Source: Paracoccus caeni (GTDB taxonomy: Bacteria; Pseudomonadota; Alphaproteobacteria; Rhodobacterales; Rhodobacteraceae). Taken from it: a DNA stretch of 64,000 nucleotides. The position numbers were made by a program, and so were the translations under genes. The stretch lies in contig NZ_JAEPRQ010000002.1 in NCBI RefSeq assembly GCF_016629665.1, positions 434,001-498,000 on the forward strand, written 5' to 3'. The first letter of the stretch is position 1. Each line of letters begins with the position of its first letter. Under the pieces are notes generated by a model. It saw nothing but the letters and a program-made list of their open reading frames with translations, was not told the origin of the DNA and did not search any database. Below are positions 35,962-44,079 of this stretch, piece after piece.

Positions 35962-37251
35962 ATGTTTCTTGAAATCGCCATCGTCCTTCTTCTGACCATG
36001 TTCAACGGCCTTCTGGCCATGTCCGAACTGGCCATCGTTTCGGCCCGGCCCGCCCGGCTGAAGGTCATGGCCGAGCAAGGCAGCGGCGGGGCGCAGACCG
36101 CCCTTGAACTGGGTGCGGAACCCGGCCGGTTCCTGTCCAGCGTCCAGATCGGCATCACGCTGGTCGGCATCCTGTCGGGCGCCTTTTCGGGCGCAACCTT
36201 GGGCACCCGGCTGGCCGCCTATCTGGTCGGCATGGGCGTTTCGCCCGCAATGGCGCAGACGCTGGCCGTCGGTGGCGTCGTCGTCGCGATCACCTATCTG
36301 TCGCTGATCGTGGGCGAACTGGTCCCGAAACAGATCGCGCTGCGCTCTCCCGAGACGGTGGCAAGCCGGATCGCACCGATCATCCTGTGGATCTCGCGGA
36401 TTGCGGCGCCGATCGTCTGGGTTCTGGACAAATCCGGCAAGGCGGTGCTGTCGCTGCTGGGCCAGTCGGGGGAAAGCGACCGGGGAATCTCCGACGAAGA
36501 GATCAAGGTCGTCATTTCAGAAGCCCGGCTTGCAGGCGTGATCGAGCCTGCCGAGAAAGACATGATCGCAGGCGTCATGCGGATCGCCGACCGCACCGCG
36601 CGTGGGCTGATGACGCCGCGCCATGAGGTCGAGATGGTCGATATCCGCGACAGCATCGACGAGATCAAGCAGACCTTCATCAACAGCCGCCGGTCGCGTC
36701 TGCCGATCCGCGATGGCACCGATGACGAGATCATCGGCGTCCTGAACTGTCAGGACATGCTGGGCCGGACCGCCGCAAATACGCCCGATATCCGCCCGCT
36801 GATCCAGCAGGTGCCGGTCATCCGCGAGGGTCTGCCGGCGCTGAACGTGATCGAGCAGTTGAAGCAGACGCCGACGCATATGCTGCTGGTTTATGATGAA
36901 TACGGGCATTTCGAGGGCGTCGTGTCCTCGATGGATGTGCTCGAGGCGATTGCGGGTGACTTCCCCGAACCGGGCGATGACGAGCCCAAGGCGATTGCGC
37001 GCGAGGATGGCGGCTGGCTGGTTGCGGGCTGGATGCCTGCGGATGAGTTCGCCGACATGATCGGGATCTCGCTGCCGGATGATCGCGGCTATGAATCGGT
37101 CGCCGGGCTGGTGCTGGATCATGCAGGCGTGCTGCCGGAACTGGGCGCGCGGATCGAGATCGGCGACTGGACGGTCGAGGTGGTCGATCTGGACGGGCGG
37201 CGGATCGACAAGGTGCTGGTCACGAAGAAAGAGGCCGAGAACGCCGGATAG
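35962..37251 (+). CDS. CorC/HlyC-type transporter with CNNM and CBS domains
   Basis: A 429-residue membrane protein from ATG 35962; GTG 35953 in frame would add three residues. Residues 1-190 are a CNNM/DUF21 membrane domain (MSELAIVSARPARLK, VGELVPKQIALRSPE). Then come two CBS domains (about 200-330, RGLMTPRHEVEMVDI and MLLVYDEYGHFEGVVSSMDVLEAI in parts) and a C-terminal CorC_HlyC domain with GYESVAGLVLDHAG. The family carries out Mg2+ or Co2+ efflux regulated by nucleotide binding to CBS; the hemolysin name is historical. Confidence 0.92.
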   Translation: MFLEIAIVLLLTMFNGLLAMSELAIVSARPARLKVMAEQGSGGAQTALELGAEPGRFLSSVQIGITLVGILSGAFSGATLGTRLAAYLVGMGVSPAMAQTLAVGGVVVAITYLSLIVGELVPKQIALRSPETVASRIAPIILWISRIAAPIVWVLDKSGKAVLSLLGQSGESDRGISDEEIKVVISEARLAGVIEPAEKDMIAGVMRIADRTARGLMTPRHEVEMVDIRDSIDEIKQTFINSRRSRLPIRDGTDDEIIGVLNCQDMLGRTAANTPDIRPLIQQVPVIREGLPALNVIEQLKQTPTHMLLVYDEYGHFEGVVSSMDVLEAIAGDFPEPGDDEPKAIAREDGGWLVAGWMPADEFADMIGISLPDDRGYESVAGLVLDHAGVLPELGARIEIGDWTVEVVDLDGRRIDKVLVTKKEAENAG

Positions 37252-37254
37252 GCG

Positions 37255-37414
37255 CGCAACGGCTGCGGGCGTTGCATTGGGTATTTGTGCAACGGAGAAG
37301 CGGCGGGTGCGGGAACGCCAGCAAATGCTGGGGTTTTGGCTGCACAGGGCGTACACCGGGGATGCACAGGCCGTACACAGGCTGTACACAGCTTGCGAAC
37401 GGTGGGTGTTGCGT
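37255..37414. repeat. 160-bp dispersed element, copy B, with 11-bp phased repeats
   Basis: Aligns along its whole length with 20367-20527. Five 11-bp units occupy 37341-37395: TGCACAGGGCG, TACACCGGGGA, TGCACAGGCCG, TACACAGGCTG, TACACAGCTTG. It starts 4 bp after the CorC stop codon and runs to GTTGCGT at 37414, where the REP pair begins with a 2-bp overlap. Copy A has no REP at the equivalent place. Confidence 0.7.
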
Positions 37415-37477
37415 AGGGTGCGTGCTCTGCACGCACCTTTGGCGCGGTGCAAGGTGCGTGCAGAGCACGCACCCTAC
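37413..37477. repeat. REPIN: perfect inverted pair of REP hairpins
   Basis: Two 25-bp REP units, 37413-37437 and 37453-37477, in inverted orientation with a 15-bp spacer. They are exact reverse complements of each other. Each contains the 9-bp stem GGTGCGTGC / GCACGCACC. The right unit supplies the TAG stop codon of the TetR gene. No transposase gene is next to it, so it is a non-autonomous copy probably moved by the enzyme encoded at 48821 or a relative. Confidence 0.9.
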
Positions 37478-38076
37478 AGTGTGCCGTCCAATGCGTCGAA
37501 ATATTGGGCGAGCAGGTCGGTGAGGGGTCTTGCGCCGCCGGTTCGGCTCATCTCGTCCAGCGACAGGCGGATCGTGCCGATGGAAAGCATTGCCAGCAGC
37601 CGCAGCGAAACCTCGCGCGCGGGATCGGGCCATTTCTGGCGCAGCGCCTCGAATAACAGCTTCTCATGTTCGATATAGCTGGCCTGTTTGCGGGCCTGCA
37701 CCGATTCGCTTGAGCGCATCAGCCGGTCCATCGCCATCATTTCGTCCATCGGAAACGGCGCGCAGACCCGGATCACCGCATCGCGCATGGCGGTGAGCGG
37801 CGGTTTTTCCACGGGTTCATCATGCAAAGCCGCCACCAACATCTTGCCGGTGCCGCTTTGCAAGGACAGCAGAATGTCGTCCTTGGACTTGAAATAGGAA
37901 AAGAAACTGCGCCGCGAAATCCCCGCCTTTTCAGCGATATCGTCCAGTGTCGTCGCCTCGTATCCGCGCGCGATGAAAAGCGCGATCCCGGCATCGGTGA
38001 TCCGCTGCGCGGTCTCGCGCCGCTTGCGTTCGCGCAGCCCCTCGCCCGGCAGACCGGCCTGCTCAGCTTTCGCCAT
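37474..38076 (-). CDS. TetR/AcrR family transcriptional regulator
   Basis: A 200-residue regulator from ATG 38076, which has AAGGG nine bases in front; a further ATG at 38103 would add nine residues and overlap the candidate operator. The TetR helix-turn-helix is at about residues 20-65 (ITDAGIALFIARGYEATTLDDIA, split, then ISRRSFFSYFKSKDDIL). The C-terminal ligand domain ends DALDGTL. The TAG stop lies inside the REP unit at 37477. Divergent from a short-chain dehydrogenase gene that it probably represses. Confidence 0.88.
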   Translation of the reverse strand: MAKAEQAGLPGEGLRERKRRETAQRITDAGIALFIARGYEATTLDDIAEKAGISRRSFFSYFKSKDDILLSLQSGTGKMLVAALHDEPVEKPPLTAMRDAVIRVCAPFPMDEMMAMDRLMRSSESVQARKQASYIEHEKLLFEALRQKWPDPAREVSLRLLAMLSIGTIRLSLDEMSRTGGARPLTDLLAQYFDALDGTL

Positions 38077-38090
38077 ATTTTTGCCCTTGA

Positions 38091-38102
38091 TGCATTTTTG
38101 CA
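38091..38102. promoter_or_regulatory. Candidate TetR operator
   Basis: TGCATTTTTGCA, an inverted repeat TGCA-N4-TGCA, lies 14 bp before the TetR start in the TetR/SDR divergent spacer. Short palindromes of this kind are usual TetR sites. Not tested. Confidence 0.35.
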
Positions 38103-38152
38103 CTCAGTGTAATTATCTTAATTCAAGTGATCATAGATTGAAAGGCGTCGAG

Positions 38153-39064
38153 ATGGGACAGTGGACGACATCCAACATGCCGCGTCAGGACGGGCGGCTT
38201 GCGGTTGTGACCGGGACGGGCGGGCTTGGATATGAGGATGCGCTGGCCTTGGCCGCTGCCGGGGCGGATGTGATCATCGCCGGGCGCAATCCGGCCAAGG
38301 GTGAGGCGGCGGTGCAGCGGATCAGGTCGGCGGTGCCGGACGCCAAGATCCGGTTCGAGCCGCTGGATCTGGCGGATCTGCATTCGGTCGATCAGTTCAG
38401 CGCGCGCATGCGGGCCAAGGCCGAGCGGCTGGATCTGCTGATCAACAATGCCGGGGTGATGGTGCCGCCGAAACGGCAGGAAACTGTGGACGGGTTCGAA
38501 TTGCAGCTTGGCACCAACTATCTGGGCCATTTCGCGCTGACCATCGGGCTGCTGCCGCTGCTGAAGAACGGCAAGGATGCGCGGGTCGTGTCGCTGTCCA
38601 GCATTGCGGCGCGGAACGGGGCAATCGACTTTGCCGATCTGAATGCCGAGCGCGCCTATCGCCCGATGAGCGTCTATAGCCAATCGAAGCTGGCCTGTCT
38701 GATCTTTGCGCTGGAACTGCATCGCCGCAGCCGGACGAATGGCTGGGGCATCGCCAGCATGGCGGCGCATCCGGGTGTCTCACGCACCGATCTGCTGCAT
38801 AACGCGCCGGGCCGGTGGAGCATCATCGGCATGGCTCGCACGGTGCTGAGTTTCGCGTTCCAGCCTGCCGCACAGGGCGCGCTGCCGACGCTTTATGCCG
38901 CAACCGCGCCCGAGGCGGCTTCGGGGGAATATTACGGCCCCCACAGGTTCCGCGAAACTCGCGGCTATCCGATCAAGGCGGCGATCCCGGCGCAGGCCGT
39001 CGATGCCGAAGTGGCGACGCGGCTGTGGCAGGCATCCGAAGAATTGACCGGGCTGGCGGCGTAG
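38153..39064 (+). CDS. Short-chain dehydrogenase/reductase (SDR) family oxidoreductase
   Basis: A 303-residue SDR. The coenzyme motif reads TGTGGLGYE in place of the usual TGxNSGIG, then LDLLINNAGVMVPP, catalytic Ser in VVSLSSIAA and the YSQSK active site. The C-terminal part (MAAHPGVSRTDL) matches the retinol-dehydrogenase/protochlorophyllide-reductase-like branch. ATG 38153 has AAAGGC in front. Substrate unknown; controlled probably by the divergent TetR protein. Confidence 0.88.
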   Translation: MGQWTTSNMPRQDGRLAVVTGTGGLGYEDALALAAAGADVIIAGRNPAKGEAAVQRIRSAVPDAKIRFEPLDLADLHSVDQFSARMRAKAERLDLLINNAGVMVPPKRQETVDGFELQLGTNYLGHFALTIGLLPLLKNGKDARVVSLSSIAARNGAIDFADLNAERAYRPMSVYSQSKLACLIFALELHRRSRTNGWGIASMAAHPGVSRTDLLHNAPGRWSIIGMARTVLSFAFQPAAQGALPTLYAATAPEAASGEYYGPHRFRETRGYPIKAAIPAQAVDAEVATRLWQASEELTGLAA

Positions 39065-39069
39065 GTTGC

Positions 39070-39723
39070 TCAGTCCGCCTGCGAACTGGCTTTGAAATCG
39101 GCAAGCTGGGCGTCGAAGGCGCGGCGAAAGGCCGGGCGGGCCTCGCCTCGGGCGACATAGGCGGCGATGGCGGGAAATTCAGCCAGAAGCTCGGTCCCGT
39201 GCAGCATTCTGAGGACAGCGATCATCATCAGATCGCCTGCGCTGAACCCGCCTTCCAGCCAGTCGTTACCCGCCAGTTGCGCGGTCAGAACCCGCAAGCG
39301 GTCGCGGATGCGCGATTTGAGCAGCGCCAGGCGTTCGTCATACCACGGCTTTTCGGTCTCGATAATCTGGGCCATGTCCATGTCGAAAATCGGCGGCTCA
39401 ACCGTGTTGAGCGCGGCGAAAAGCCAGGTGATCGCCCGCGCCCGCGCATCGGCTTCTTCCGGCAACAGGCCCGGATTGTGCAAGGCGACATGCAGAACGA
39501 TTGCGCCGGATTCGAAAAGGATCAGATCGCCCATTTCGTAGCTGGGGATCTGACCGAAGGGTTGCGATGCCAGATGGGTGGGCTGTTTCATCGCCTCCCA
39601 CGAGACAAGGCGGGTGTTGTAGGGCTGGCCGACCTCTTCCAGCGCCCAGCGGACGCGCATGTCGCGCGCAAGGCCCGCGCCCTGATCGAGTGAGTTTGCG
39701 AATGCGGTAATAGTGGGGATCAT
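39070..39723 (-). CDS. Glutathione S-transferase family protein
   Basis: A 217-residue GST from ATG 39723, chosen over GTG 39729 because AGGAAG is seven bases before it. The N-terminal thioredoxin-fold domain includes RVRWALEEVGQPYNTRLV, the cis-Pro region GQIPSYEMGD and the glutathione-contacting ESGAIVLHVA. The C-terminal all-helical domain has GGFSAGDLMMIAVLR with the conserved Asp. It likely conjugates or reduces electrophiles in the cytoplasm. Convergent with the SDR gene, 5 bp apart. Confidence 0.9.
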   Translation of the reverse strand: MIPTITAFANSLDQGAGLARDMRVRWALEEVGQPYNTRLVSWEAMKQPTHLASQPFGQIPSYEMGDLILFESGAIVLHVALHNPGLLPEEADARARAITWLFAALNTVEPPIFDMDMAQIIETEKPWYDERLALLKSRIRDRLRVLTAQLAGNDWLEGGFSAGDLMMIAVLRMLHGTELLAEFPAIAAYVARGEARPAFRRAFDAQLADFKASSQAD

Positions 39724-39797
39724 TGGCACGCTTCCTCAGCAGTGCCGACAGCATGGCAAAGGCAGGCGTTTAAGTCCAGCCAGTGCCCATTGGTCGA

Positions 39798-39825
39798 AAA
39801 ACGCGGCCCGACGGGGCCGCGTTTT
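39798..39825 (-). terminator. Rho-independent terminator of the LLM oxidoreductase gene
   Basis: A perfect 12-bp stem AAAACGCGGCCC (39798-39809) with GGGCCGCGTTTT (39814-39825) and a 4-nt loop. It lies just after the stop of the minus-strand gene ending at 39836. Confidence 0.85.
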
Positions 39826-39835
39826 CCGTATTGTC

Positions 39836-40855
39836 TCAGCGCCAGCCCAGTTCGGGCGCAACATGGGTCAGGATGCTTTCGATCACATGGGCGTTGTAAT
39901 CGACGCCCAGCATGTTCGGCACCGTCAGCAGCAGCGTATCGGCCTCGGCAATCGCTTCATCCTCGCGCAGCGCCTTGACCAGCTTGTCGGGCTCATCGGC
40001 ATAGCTGCGGCCGAAAATGGCACGGAACGTATCGATATTGCCGATCTGGTCGTCATCCTTGCCACCCCGGCCGAAATAGCGCCGATCCTCGTCATTGGTC
40101 AGCGCAAAGATCGAGCGGCTGACCGAGACGCGGGGCGTGCGGTCGTGACCGGCCTTCTCCCACGCATCGCGATAGACGCGGATCTGCCGGGCCTGCTGGA
40201 CATGGAACGGCTCGCCCGACTCATCCAGTTTCAGGGTCGAGCTTTGCAGGTTCATCCCCTGCTCTGCCGCCCAGACAGCCGTGGCATCCGAGGCTGAGCC
40301 CCACCAGATCCGGTCGCGCAGACCTTCGGAATGCGGTTCCAACCGCAGCAGGCCCGGCGGGTTCGGGAACATCGGGCGCGGATTGGGACGCGCGAAGCCC
40401 TTGCCCTCCAGTTGCTGAAGGAACACCTCGGTATGGCGGCGGGCCATGTCCTGTTCGGTCTCGCCCTCACCCGGCTGATAGCCGAAATGACGCCAGCCAT
40501 CGATCACCTGTTCGGGCGAGCCGCGGCTGATCCCAAGCTGCAACCGTCCACCCGCGATCAGGTCGGCGGAACCAGCGTCCTCGACCATGTAGAGCGGGTT
40601 TTCATAGCGCATGTCGATGACGCCGGTGCCGATCTCGATGGTCTTGGTGCGTGCGCCGATCGCGGCCAGCAGAGGAAACGGCGAGGCCAGTTGCCGCGCA
40701 TAGTGGTGGACGCGGAAATAGGCCCCGTCGAGGCCAAGCTCTTCAGCGGCGACGGCAAGGTCGATCGATTGCAGCAACACGTCCGAGGCCGTGCGAACTT
40801 GCGAGCCACGGTCGGGCGACCAATGGCCGAAGGACAGGAATCCGATATTCTTCAT
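39836..40855 (-). CDS. LLM class flavin-dependent oxidoreductase
   Basis: A 339-residue luciferase-like monooxygenase from ATG 40855 (MKNIGFLSFGHW). Recognisable parts are YFRVHHYARQLASPFPLLAA, EIGTGVIDMRYENPLYM and RLQLGISRGSPEQVIDGW. These TIM-barrel enzymes use reduced FMN or F420; in a Paracoccus-like host FMN is expected. Divergent from the XRE regulator at 41038, which may control it. Substrate unknown. Confidence 0.9.
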   Translation of the reverse strand: MKNIGFLSFGHWSPDRGSQVRTASDVLLQSIDLAVAAEELGLDGAYFRVHHYARQLASPFPLLAAIGARTKTIEIGTGVIDMRYENPLYMVEDAGSADLIAGGRLQLGISRGSPEQVIDGWRHFGYQPGEGETEQDMARRHTEVFLQQLEGKGFARPNPRPMFPNPPGLLRLEPHSEGLRDRIWWGSASDATAVWAAEQGMNLQSSTLKLDESGEPFHVQQARQIRVYRDAWEKAGHDRTPRVSVSRSIFALTNDEDRRYFGRGGKDDDQIGNIDTFRAIFGRSYADEPDKLVKALREDEAIAEADTLLLTVPNMLGVDYNAHVIESILTHVAPELGWR

Positions 40856-40985
40856 CGTCGTCTCCGGGTCGCCGGTTCGCCGGCGACATTCGTATGGATT
40901 TGGTTGCAGCATATGTAGGAACGCGGCGGTCTGTTCACAAATGGCGGCACCGGCAGCCGGAGCACAAGCTCTGTGCATTCCTGCA

Positions 40986-41006
40986 CAATGACCTGCAAGG
41001 TCATTG
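40986..41006. promoter_or_regulatory. Perfect 21-bp palindrome, candidate operator of the XRE regulator
   Basis: CAATGACCT-GCA-AGGTCATTG is a perfect inverted repeat with 9-bp arms, ending 31 bp before the XRE start and within the spacer shared with the LLM gene. Position and symmetry fit autoregulation and control of the divergent gene. Confidence 0.55.
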
Positions 41007-41037
41007 CCGTTCCGCGTCTGCGGGCTATCATTCGGGC

Positions 41038-41832
41038 ATGATGCTTGATGATACGATGAACTTTGGCGAACATCTGCGCTGGTGGCGGGACTTTCGCCGC
41101 CGCAGCCAGCTTGATTTTTCGCTGGATGCCGAGATTTCGCAGCGCCACCTGTCGTTTCTGGAAACCGGGCGGTCCCAGCCGACGCGGGTGATGATCCTGC
41201 GGCTGTGCGAGGTGCTGGACGTGCCTTTGCGCGAACGGAACCTGATGCTGGTCGCGGCAGGGTTCGCGCCGGTTTACAAGGCGCGCGATCTGGCCAATCC
41301 GGCGCTGGCGCAGGCCGAGGCGGCGATCCGGCAGGTGCTGGACGGGCACGACCCCTGCCCGGCTTTGGCGCTGGACCGGCACTGGAACGCGGTGGCGACG
41401 AATGCGGCGGCGCGGCGGATCATGCAATGCGTGGCCGATCACAGCCTGATTGAACCACCAGTGAATGTGCTACGTCTGACGCTGGCGCCGGGTGGGCTGG
41501 CGGACCGGATCGTCAATCTGGCGGAATGGCGCGGGCATCTGATCCGCCGTCTGAAGCATCAATTCGCGCTGACCGGCGATCCCGGTCTGAACGATCTTCT
41601 GCGCGAGACCCAGCAATGGCCCGCGCCCGAGGATGTGCCGCATATGGACCCGGCCTCGATCATCGTGCCGCTGCGGCTTGCGACGCCGATTGGCGATCTG
41701 TCCTTCTTCTCAACCACGACGCTGTTCGGGATGCCGATGGACATCACCCTGTCGGAAATCGCCATCGAGAGCTTCTTCCCGGCGGATGAGGCGACCCGGA
41801 CCCTGATGGCACAAGCGGCAGCCGAGGCATGA
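41038..41832 (+). CDS. XRE family regulator with MmyB-like ligand domain
   Basis: A 264-residue regulator. Residues about 10-70 are an XRE helix-turn-helix (WWRDFRRRSQLDFSLDAEIS then QRHLSFLETGRSQPTRVMIL). The remaining part (LALDRHWNAVATNAAARRI, RLTLAPGGLADRIVNLAEW) is the MmyB-like PAS-related domain common in actinobacteria and proteobacteria, which in known examples binds fatty acids or similar ligands. Two adjacent ATGs (41038, 41041) could start it; neither has a strong ribosome site. It probably regulates the divergent LLM oxidoreductase. Confidence 0.88.
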   Translation: MMLDDTMNFGEHLRWWRDFRRRSQLDFSLDAEISQRHLSFLETGRSQPTRVMILRLCEVLDVPLRERNLMLVAAGFAPVYKARDLANPALAQAEAAIRQVLDGHDPCPALALDRHWNAVATNAAARRIMQCVADHSLIEPPVNVLRLTLAPGGLADRIVNLAEWRGHLIRRLKHQFALTGDPGLNDLLRETQQWPAPEDVPHMDPASIIVPLRLATPIGDLSFFSTTTLFGMPMDITLSEIAIESFFPADEATRTLMAQAAAEA

Positions 41833-41834
41833 AA

Positions 41835-41856
41835 AAGGGCGGCACGCGCCGCCCTT
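41835..41856 (-). terminator. Terminator between the XRE gene and a convergent membrane protein gene
   Basis: AAGGGCGGC (41835-41843) pairs with GCCGCCCTT (41848-41856) around a 4-nt loop. On the minus strand a run of T follows, so it mainly ends the gene at 41877; it may work both ways. Confidence 0.8.
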
Positions 41857-41876
41857 GATCGCCCTTCACCCTGAAA

Positions 41877-42263
41877 TCAGGCGCGGGCGCCGCTCTGGCT
41901 TGCTGCGGGACGCGCCCGGTATTCGGCCAGCGTCAGCACCGCCACCACAACCACCTGCAACAGCACGAAGGCCGTGCCGAATGCGTTCGGCTGTGTCACC
42001 AGCAGCACCAGCAGGCTTGCCAGCACCCAACCGGCATTCCCAAGGATCACCAGCCACACGCCCGCAGGCGACGGGCGGTCCATCATTCCGATCAGCGCCA
42101 TCAGCAGCGCCACCGGGAACAGGACCAGCCCGGCATAGAACAGCAGCATCGGCGGCAGGTGCAAAAGCCCGGCCAGCCACACCCCCCCGATGACCAGCAG
42201 CGCCCCCATGGCAAGGCAGGTCAGCGCGTCCAGTATCAGCAATCTGTCGATGGTCATTTCCAT
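41877..42263 (-). CDS. Small four-helix membrane protein
   Basis: A 128-residue protein from ATG 42263, with AAAGGAGAC directly in front. Four hydrophobic segments are visible (LTCLAMGALLVIGGVWLAGLL in two parts, PMLLFYAGLVLFPVALLMALI, VWLVILGNAGWVLASLLVLL, FVLLQVVVVAVLTLAEY). No catalytic motif. I do not recognise a named family with certainty; similar small membrane proteins are common in proteobacteria. Divergent from the VOC gene. Confidence 0.75.
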   Translation of the reverse strand: MEMTIDRLLILDALTCLAMGALLVIGGVWLAGLLHLPPMLLFYAGLVLFPVALLMALIGMMDRPSPAGVWLVILGNAGWVLASLLVLLVTQPNAFGTAFVLLQVVVVAVLTLAEYRARPAASQSGARA

Positions 42264-42434
42264 GTCTCCTTTTTCAACTGCGGCCATCCTGCAGATCGCC
42301 CTGCCCCTCGTCGATTACGCCGGAGGTCATCGGAACGGATGCCGCGCCGGGCGTGAATGATGACCCGTCAGGTAATTGAGACGATGCAGCCAAGCGGACA
42401 GACTGGCCGCAGCAACAACCCGAAAGGCATGCTG

Positions 42435-42953
42435 ATGCGCCCTCTGCGACATATTCTGATCGCGCTTGCGGTCGCGCTTTCCACCCCGGCCATGGCCGAA
42501 ACAAACGAAGGAAAACCCCAGATGTTCGTCCGCGATCTTTATCCGCTGATCACCACGCCCGCTTTGTTCGAGGCGCGCGATTTCTATACCCGCCATTTCG
42601 GCTTTCAGGCCGCGTTCGAGGCAAGCTGGTTCGTCTATCTTTACGGGCCGGGCGAGGAAGGCACACGGGGCGCGGTGCTGGCCTTCATGCATCCCGATCA
42701 CCCCTCTGTCCCGCCGGGGCCGGAAAGTTTCGACGGCAAGGGGATGATCCTGACCATCGAGGTCGCGGACGCGGCGGCGCTTTACCAGAAACTGACCGCC
42801 GAGAATGCGCCGATCATCCATCCGCTGACGGATGAGGAATGGGGCCAGCGCCGTTTCATGACGCGGGATCCCGCCGGGGTTCTGGTCGACGTGGTGGAAC
42901 AGATTGATCCGCAGCCCGGATTCTGGGACCAATATCCAGCACCTGAAATGTGA
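42435..42953 (+). CDS. VOC (glyoxalase/bleomycin resistance) family protein with apparent signal peptide
   Basis: The VOC domain starts at FVRDLYPLITTPALFEARDF and runs to the end. Upstream in frame, residues 1-22 (RHILIALAVALSTPAMAET) look like a signal peptide with an AMA cleavage site, giving 172 residues from ATG 42435 with AAAGG before it. Alternatively ATG 42522 (MFVRDL), with AAGGA eight bases before it, would give a 143-residue cytoplasmic protein. Exported VOC proteins are uncommon, so the start matters. Function in this family ranges from dioxygenases to antibiotic binding; here unknown. It is 7 bp before the DHFR-like gene. Confidence 0.75.
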   Translation: MRPLRHILIALAVALSTPAMAETNEGKPQMFVRDLYPLITTPALFEARDFYTRHFGFQAAFEASWFVYLYGPGEEGTRGAVLAFMHPDHPSVPPGPESFDGKGMILTIEVADAAALYQKLTAENAPIIHPLTDEEWGQRRFMTRDPAGVLVDVVEQIDPQPGFWDQYPAPEM

Positions 42954-42960
42954 GGCTGAA

Positions 42961-43509
42961 ATGCGCAAGCTGGTCGTCTGGAATGTCATGACGCTCGACG
43001 GATATTTCGAGGGCGAAGAGGCTTGGGATCTTCGCTTCCACGAAACCATCTGGGGCGACGAGATGCAGGCATTCTCGGACCGCCAGACCGCAGAGGTCGG
43101 CGCGCTGATCTTTGGCAGGCGGACCTATGAGGGGATGATGGAATACTGGTCGGCACAGTCTGACCCGACCGCCATCTTCATGAACGGAATCCTGAAATAC
43201 GTCGCTTCCGACACGCTGGAGCGGGCCGAGTGGAACAACTCGACCCTGCTGCAGGGTGACGTGGTCAAGGCGATCGGGGCGCTGAAGGCCGAACCCGGCA
43301 AGGATCTGTTCATCTTCGGCAGCGCCGATCTGGTCGCCGATCTGCTGCCCACCGGGCTAATCGACGAATATCGCGTGGCCGTGGCCCCCGTCCTGCTGGG
43401 CGGGGGAACGCCGCTTTTCAGGCCGATGGAGACGCCGATCAATATGCGGCTTCTGGATTGCGAGCAGGTCGGCAGTTCGGCGGTGATCCTGCGCTACGCC
43501 CTGACCTGA
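42961..43509 (+). CDS. Dihydrofolate reductase family protein (RibD C-terminal fold)
   Basis: A 182-residue protein of the RibD C-terminal/DHFR-like family. Typical pieces are KLVVWNVMTLDGYFEGE, ALIFGRRTYEGMMEYW, KDLFIFGSADLVADLL and IDEYRVAVAPVLLGGGTPLF. The family binds NADPH; many members have no known substrate and are not true folate enzymes. It follows the VOC gene and precedes a membrane protein gene by 15 bp, suggesting a three-gene unit. Confidence 0.88.
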   Translation: MRKLVVWNVMTLDGYFEGEEAWDLRFHETIWGDEMQAFSDRQTAEVGALIFGRRTYEGMMEYWSAQSDPTAIFMNGILKYVASDTLERAEWNNSTLLQGDVVKAIGALKAEPGKDLFIFGSADLVADLLPTGLIDEYRVAVAPVLLGGGTPLFRPMETPINMRLLDCEQVGSSAVILRYALT

Positions 43510-43524
43510 CCCCGGAGTTCCTTG

Positions 43525-43920
43525 ATGTTTCGCATAGGCGCATGGCTTTTGATCGTCACCTGCATCCTGCATCTGACGCTTTTCGCAATCGAGGCGGGGC
43601 CGTTCTTGGCGGGCTGGCTTGGCGGTCTGTTCTGGACGATGGAGCATTGGCAGCCCCTGACGCAGCAAAGCGAGGCGATGATCCTGAACGGAATGGCGTT
43701 CTGGCTATGGCCCGGCAGTCTGGCGCTGCCGACGCTGTTGCTGGGCCTGCTGCTGCTATGGCTGGACCGGCGCGGACAGTTGCTGCCGCGCTTTCCGGTG
43801 GTGATACTGGCGCTTTGGGCCTTGCTGCTGACAGCGATCATGCCGAATAGCGGCTTTCCTTTGGTCCTGATCGCCTCGGGGCTGATGCTGCTGGGCAAAC
43901 CGCGCCGGGGATGGGCGTAA
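43525..43920 (+). CDS. Small membrane protein, DUF6463-like
   Basis: A 131-residue protein with about four membrane helices, beginning MFRIGAWLLIVTCILHL and including MILNGMAFWLWPGSLALPTLL and LIASGLMLLGKPRRGWA. ATG 43525 has GGAG eight bases before it. It resembles DUF6463-type proteins in length and helix pattern; this likeness is from memory and not certain. Probably co-transcribed with the VOC and DHFR-like genes. Confidence 0.65.
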   Translation: MFRIGAWLLIVTCILHLTLFAIEAGPFLAGWLGGLFWTMEHWQPLTQQSEAMILNGMAFWLWPGSLALPTLLLGLLLLWLDRRGQLLPRFPVVILALWALLLTAIMPNSGFPLVLIASGLMLLGKPRRGWA

Positions 43921-44079
43921 CCGGGCCTGTCCCGGAAGCATACTGAACTGGCAAGTCAGCGCCGATCAGTATCATCGCCAATTGACAAGCTACGCGGAGT
44001 CCCGCGAAATCCGTGGCGTGCTGCGATCATTCCGTCAGAGCATTGACCTTTAACTGACTTTTTACACCGGAACCAAAAA

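Noticed and set aside
37341..37395. The 11-bp array as iterons of a replication origin or DnaA boxes
   Set aside because: No TTATCCACA-like boxes, no AT-rich unwinding stretch and no replication gene nearby; the units are GC-rich and the element occurs twice.
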